In this document: positions 60,512 to 64,000 of the stretch, one piece after another
Layout: every line of letters begins with the position of its first letter
Position numbering within the stretch: position 1 is the first letter of the stretch
NCBI RefSeq assembly: GCF_030849505.1
Contig: NZ_JAUJFI010000002.1
Coordinates: forward strand, 1 to 64,000
Source: Azospirillum isscasi
GTDB lineage: Bacteria; Pseudomonadota; Alphaproteobacteria; Azospirillales; Azospirillaceae
Reading direction: 5' to 3'
Length of the DNA: 64,000 nt
Position numbers and translations under genes: made by a program
The notes under the pieces: generated by a model
Databases searched by the model: none
Seen by the model: only the letters and a program-made list of their open reading frames with translations
Told to the model about the DNA's origin: nothing

Positions 60512-61306
60512 ATGACCCGCGCCCAGGCCAACATGCCGTCATCTCCATTGGGGCGCAAGATCACCAGTTACATGAGCCTCACAGACGAGGAAAAGACTTT
60601 CCTTGCCGATTTGGAGCGCAATGTTACCCGTCACGGCTCGCGCTCCGATCTTCTTCAGCAAGGCGAACGCTACGGTTGCGTCCGTGTGATGCGCAAGGGC
60701 TGGGCCATCCGTCACAAGGCGCTTCCCGACGGACGGCGGCAGGTCGTCAACTTTGTTCTGCCGGGCGACATCATCGGCTTTTACTGCAACCTGTTCGAGA
60801 CGGCGGACCATGGCGTCACCACCCTGACGCCCGCCGAGGTCGCGAATTTCCAGCCGGACCGCATCATCGAGCTGTTCAAGCGCTTTCCCCGTCTGGCCGC
60901 GGCCCTCGCCTGGTCCGGGGCGAAGGAGGAAGCGATCATCGCCGAACGCCTGCTCAGCGTCGGGCGCCGCACCGCGCTGGAGCGGACGGCCCATCTCATC
61001 GTGGAGCTGCTGCGGCGGCTGACCATCGTCGGGCTGGTCGAGGAGGGACGCTTCACCCTGCCGGTCACCCAGGAGATCCTGGCCGACGCGCTGGGGCTCA
61101 GCATCGTCCACATCAACCGGACGCTCCGCCGGCTGCGCGACATCGGGCTGATCGATCTGGCGGGTCAGCAGATCACCGTTCATGACGTGAAGCAGCTCGC
61201 CTCCATCGGTCAGTTCGACGAGCTGTACCTGCATCTGATCCGGGCGCCCAAGCCGTTGGAGCATGCTCTGGACACCAAGTCGGACCGCAAACGCGCGGGC
61301 GACTGA
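60512..61306 (+). CDS. Crp/Fnr family transcriptional regulator
   Basis: This 264-residue regulator has an N-terminal cNMP-like sensor domain (QGERYGCVRVMRKGWAIRHK, then LPDGRRQVVNFVLPGDIIGF). The C-terminal helix-turn-helix is in LPVTQEILADALGLSIVHIN, followed by RTLRRLRDIGLIDL. There is no cluster of cysteines as in Fnr, so it is unlikely to sense oxygen by an iron-sulfur centre. A basic C-terminal tail follows. The target genes are unknown. Confidence 0.9.
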   Translation: MTRAQANMPSSPLGRKITSYMSLTDEEKTFLADLERNVTRHGSRSDLLQQGERYGCVRVMRKGWAIRHKALPDGRRQVVNFVLPGDIIGFYCNLFETADHGVTTLTPAEVANFQPDRIIELFKRFPRLAAALAWSGAKEEAIIAERLLSVGRRTALERTAHLIVELLRRLTIVGLVEEGRFTLPVTQEILADALGLSIVHINRTLRRLRDIGLIDLAGQQITVHDVKQLASIGQFDELYLHLIRAPKPLEHALDTKSDRKRAGD

Positions 61307-61345
61307 CCCGGCCCCGCAAAGACTTCCTGCGATATCCTCTTTCCG

Positions 61346-61419
61346 ATTAACCTATGACAATGCGGTGGCGGGAGGATCGATGTAGGTTATAGATTGTCTA
61401 CCCAGATAATCGAGTAGAC
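61346..61419. promoter_or_regulatory. Repeated motifs and small inverted repeat before the receiver gene
   Basis: ATTAACCTATG (61346-61356) and AGGTTATAGATTG (61384-61396) echo the words before the Crp/Fnr gene. GTCTAC (61396-61401) and GTAGAC (61414-61419) form an inverted repeat with a 12-base spacer. They may be binding sites for a common regulator. Confidence 0.4.
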
Positions 61420-61554
61420 CGGCCATCGAGCGGACAGCGGCCACTCCGAACCGGCTTTGCAAACCGGACGCGAGGGGACCGGGCAGTCGGCCTCGCCGCC
61501 CTGCTGTTCCTTGCCCCGCTGTCCATTGGAGCTGTCATTGGATATCTCAGACGC

Positions 61555-61968
61555 ATGACCGACGCCCCACTCGCCGGCCGATCCGCCAGCTCCGGCACAC
61601 TGACCGTCGCCCTTCTGGAGGACGATATGGTGCTGTGCATGTGCATGGAGGCCCTGTTCGAGGATTGGGGCATGCTGCTGGTCAGCGCCCCGACTCCCGC
61701 ATTCCTTCTGGACGCGCTGGCCGGCGGGGCGCGCCCCGACATCCTGGTCGCCGACTATCATCTGGGCCGGCATGGCAAGGCGCCGGAGTCGGTGCGGGCG
61801 GTGCTGTCGGGGCTCGGCGCCTCCCTCCCGGTGATCATCACCACCGGGGACGAATCCCTCGCCACCCGTACGGACGTCAGCGCCGCGGGCTGGCATTTCC
61901 TTCCCAAGCCTTACGACCCCGAATCCCTGCGCGCCATGATCCTGACCGTTCTGGGCCGGACGGCCTGA
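61555..61968 (+). CDS. Single-domain response regulator (receiver only)
   Basis: This 137-residue protein is a lone receiver domain. The acidic pocket is in VALLEDDMVLC (near residues 18-28), the phosphorylated aspartate in ILVADYHLGRHG (near residue 64), the conserved Thr in VIITTGDES and the Lys in FLPKPYDPESL. There is no output domain, and no kinase gene is near. It may pass phosphate or a signal to other proteins. It lies between two Crp/Fnr genes. Confidence 0.85.
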   Translation: MTDAPLAGRSASSGTLTVALLEDDMVLCMCMEALFEDWGMLLVSAPTPAFLLDALAGGARPDILVADYHLGRHGKAPESVRAVLSGLGASLPVIITTGDESLATRTDVSAAGWHFLPKPYDPESLRAMILTVLGRTA

Positions 61969-61991
61969 CACAGCGTTCAGGCGCTGGACCG

Positions 61992-62699
61992 TCAAGCGCC
62001 GGCCCGCACGTCCTCGACCAGCGCTTCCAGCCGGTGCAGGTCGTTGACGATCAGCGCGTCGGCCCGCCGCTCCACCAGCCCGTCGCGGGCGAGGTCGTTC
62101 AGAACGCGGGCGACCGTCTCGCGGGCGGTGCTGACCCGGCTGGCGATGTCGGCGTGAACGGGAATCGGCGCGATCACCGCCGCCCCGCCCTGCATCCGTC
62201 CGCGCTTGGCAAGCCGCAGCAACTCGGCGTGGACGCGGTTGTTCGCCCCCAGCGTGGACAGTTCCATCACCCGGTCGGTGGCGATGCGCACGACCCGGCA
62301 AAGCCGCTTCATCACCGTCATGGCGAGCGCCGGGTGCCCGGACACCAGTTCCTGGAAGGGCCGGGGCGCCAGGAAGGCGATCAGCGTCCCCTCCACCAGC
62401 GCCACCGCGGAGGCCGAGCGGGGCAGCCCGTCGATGGCCGCCATTTCGCCCAGGAATCCGCCCGCCTCGATGTCGTCGAAGCTGATTTCACGGCCCGCCG
62501 GAGAATGGCTCAACACCCGCACGCGCCCTTCCACCACGAGAGCGACATCCCGCGAGTCCCCCTGATGGTCGATGATCTGCTCGTTCGCGTGAAAGCGGCG
62601 CCAGCGGCACAGGCGCGCCACGGCGGCGCGCTCCTCCACGGTCAACGGGCTCAGCAGCGCGATCCCATCCAGCCGGGAAGCTCCAGCGTCGGCAGCCAC
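61992..62699 (-). CDS. Crp/Fnr family transcriptional regulator
   Basis: This 235-residue regulator has a cNMP-binding fold (HANEQIIDHQGDSRDVALVV, then GFLGEMAAIDGLPRSASAVA, near residues 85-104, which is a good phosphate cassette). The DNA-binding helix-turn-helix is in VHADIASRVSTARETVARVL, then NDLARDGLVERR. The start is GTG at 62699, which has AGAGGA ten bases upstream; a TTG further upstream adds a tail without support. The cassette suggests cAMP-type binding. It is convergent with the receiver gene. Confidence 0.87.
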   Translation of the reverse strand: MAADAGASRLDGIALLSPLTVEERAAVARLCRWRRFHANEQIIDHQGDSRDVALVVEGRVRVLSHSPAGREISFDDIEAGGFLGEMAAIDGLPRSASAVALVEGTLIAFLAPRPFQELVSGHPALAMTVMKRLCRVVRIATDRVMELSTLGANNRVHAELLRLAKRGRMQGGAAVIAPIPVHADIASRVSTARETVARVLNDLARDGLVERRADALIVNDLHRLEALVEDVRAGA

Positions 62700-62862
62700 G
62701 GCGGTCGTATCCTCTTCTGACGGCGGCCCTCGGGCACATCCGGGAGCATAGCCGGACCTGCGCAAAGGTGGAACCGCCTCCCTCCAACGGTTATCGCTAA
62801 CGTCCCGTTAACCCTGAAAGCGGCAGAACGGACGGGACGCGCACACCGGAATTGAGAGAGCC

Positions 62863-63276
62863 ATGTCGTTCCAACTGCCCTCCGGCCCCGTTCCCCGCAG
62901 CCTGATCCCCTACGCCGGCCGTGTGGACGCCCAGCGCCTCCTGTCGGTCGTCGCCATTCCCTTCGCGGCGGCCATCGCCATGGCGACCGCGGTGGCGGCG
63001 ACGGGCGGCATGACCGACCCCATCGCGGAGGCCGGCGGGCCGATGGCCTTCGTCCTGAGCTTCGTGAAGTTCTGCTATCTGGCGGTGGCCATGGCCCATC
63101 TGTCCGGCGCCCTGGCGGAGCGCGCCAACGGCGGCCTGCCCGCCGGCCTGTGGCTGGACGAGATGGACCGGTCGGAGCCGGAGACTCGCGAATCCTTCTG
63201 GCATGCCTTCCCCAACCACCTGGACGGGGCGGCGATCGCCGGCTGCGTCACGATGCTGTGCTTCCTGCTGACCTGA
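62863..63276 (+). CDS. Small membrane protein, unknown function
   Basis: This 137-residue protein has two or three membrane helices (near residues 25-48, 62-84 and the C-terminal 15 residues). Examples are VAIPFAAAIAMATAVAATGG and FVLSFVKFCYLAVAMAHLSG. A charged loop (DEMDRSEPETRESFWHAFPN) separates the last two. GAGAG lies just before the ATG. It overlaps the convergent methyltransferase gene by 29 bases. No family is recognised. Confidence 0.65.
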   Translation: MSFQLPSGPVPRSLIPYAGRVDAQRLLSVVAIPFAAAIAMATAVAATGGMTDPIAEAGGPMAFVLSFVKFCYLAVAMAHLSGALAERANGGLPAGLWLDEMDRSEPETRESFWHAFPNHLDGAAIAGCVTMLCFLLT

Positions 63277-63787
63277 GCGCGCGCCGCCCGGACAGCGCGC
63301 CGTCCTCGACACGGATGCGGTGCAGGGTCAGGGGCACGTTCAGCAGCGTCGCCAGCACCGCAATCCACCACACCCCGAAGACCAGGGGCAACACGGCCAG
63401 TTCCCCCGCCACGACCAGATAGTTGGGGTGGCGCACCCAGCGGAACGGCCCCCGCCGCACCAGAGGCGCGCCGGACAGCGTGACGATGCGGGTGGTCCAG
63501 AAGCGCCCGAGCGTGGCGATCACCCAGACCCGCCCGGCCTGCAACAGAACGAACAGAGCCAGCAGCCAGCCGTTGACCGGCGCATCCGCCGGCACGACGG
63601 CGACGAGCAGCGCCAGCCATCCGGCGTGCAACCCGACGAACAGCGGGTAATGGGCCGCCCCCACCTCCCGCGCCCCCTCCGCCAGCAGGCGGCGGGTGTT
63701 GCGCCGGGCCACGGCCAGCTCCGCAAGGCGCTGCACCGCGACCAGCAGCAGGATGACATGGGGCCAGCCGAGCGGCGGCGTCTCCAT
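63248..63787 (-). CDS. Isoprenylcysteine methyltransferase (ICMT) family membrane protein
   Basis: This 179-residue membrane protein ends with the ICMT-type segment LVRRGPFRWVRHPNYLVVAG (near residues 109-128), with four or five helices in all. Enzymes of this family encoded next to type III polyketide synthases (as SrsB in Streptomyces) O-methylate alkylresorcinol or pyrone products. Here the gene follows the end of a polyketide synthase by 11 bases, which supports that role by context. The methyl donor site is less clear than in soluble enzymes. Confidence 0.82.
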   Translation of the reverse strand: METPPLGWPHVILLLVAVQRLAELAVARRNTRRLLAEGAREVGAAHYPLFVGLHAGWLALLVAVVPADAPVNGWLLALFVLLQAGRVWVIATLGRFWTTRIVTLSGAPLVRRGPFRWVRHPNYLVVAGELAVLPLVFGVWWIAVLATLLNVPLTLHRIRVEDGALSGRRALRSAGSTAS

Positions 63788-63798
63788 TGCGAACGCTC

Positions 63799-64000
63799 CT
63801 AGAGATCGATCTGGGCCATCGCGGCGGTGAAGCCGGGGCCGAGCGCGCTCATCAGGTGGGGGCCGCGGGCGCCCGAGGCGAGGCGCCGCTCCAGCACGAA
63901 CATCACGCTGGCCGCCGACATGTTGCCGCAGCGGCGCAGCACCGCCCAGGCGTCGTCCAGCCCCGCGGCGACCGGCGCGCAGACCTCCTCCAGCGCATGC
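63799..64000 (-). CDS. Type III polyketide synthase (C-terminal end, runs off right edge)
   Basis: Only about 66 codons are in the window. CGNMSAASVMFVLERRL matches the asparagine-containing GNMSS/GNMSA motif at the end of chalcone/stilbene synthase-like enzymes, where Asn is part of the Cys-His-Asn triad. ALGPGFTAAMAQIDL at the end matches the GFGPG-type motif. Such enzymes make alkylpyrones or alkylresorcinols from fatty acyl starters. The methyltransferase gene follows. Confidence 0.85.
   Translation of the reverse strand, partial: HALEEVCAPVAAGLDDAWAVLRRCGNMSAASVMFVLERRLASGARGPHLMSALGPGFTAAMAQIDL

Overview
The window looks like chromosomal core DNA of a high-GC alphaproteobacterium. The gene order, the MucR regulator, the alphaproteobacterial-type sulfur cluster (cobA, DUF2849, cysI, DUF934), the ribBX variant and the GH17-GT2 glucan synthase all fit Rhodospirillales, most likely Azospirillum or a close relative. 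This is inferred from recognised protein families, not from a database search. About 60 protein genes and one tRNA are supported. There is no CRISPR array, prophage, rRNA or intact insertion sequence.

Layout. 1-3.7 kb: fatty-acid breakdown (etfB, thioesterase, MerR regulator, acyl-CoA ligase, and a divergent SCP2 protein with a LiuR-like box between them). 4.8-15.2 kb: sulfur assimilation. A sulfonate/nitrate-type ABC transporter and cysH-cysD-cysNC run leftwards; precorrin-2 dehydrogenase, cobA, DUF2849, cysI and DUF934 run rightwards from an AT-rich control region. 15.8-17.8 kb: a proton antiporter with a cyclic-nucleotide-binding tail and tRNA-Pro(GGG). 17.9-22.6 kb: the conserved block yceD-rpmF-plsX-fabH-ihfA-merR, plus the cytochrome bc1 chaperone. 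22.7-26 kb: bamE, the H+-pumping pyrophosphatase and a FliL-like protein. 26.1-33.5 kb: one long leftward run rpiB-glyA-nrdR-ribD-ribE-ribBX-ribH-nusB-thiL. 34-45 kb: mucR, small stress and accessory genes, an ATP-dependent DNA ligase/exonuclease pair, psuG, mtnP and a rhomboid protease. 45.4-51.8 kb: tamB and tamA. 52-57 kb: typA with a structured leader, osmC, a TetR-controlled membrane protein, csbD and a HIT protein. 57.3-59.9 kb: a beta-glucan synthase fusion. 60-64 kb: two Crp/Fnr regulators, a lone receiver protein, and the end of a type III polyketide synthase next to its likely methyltransferase.

The most interesting signals lie between genes. They are a terminator/anti-terminator pair in the typA leader, matched EcfG-like promoters before two stress genes, a shared motif before cysH and the transporter operon, and perfect inverted repeats before mucR and the TetR operon. 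Two FliL-like paralogues also sit away from any flagellar genes. No unmistakably new multi-gene system was found.
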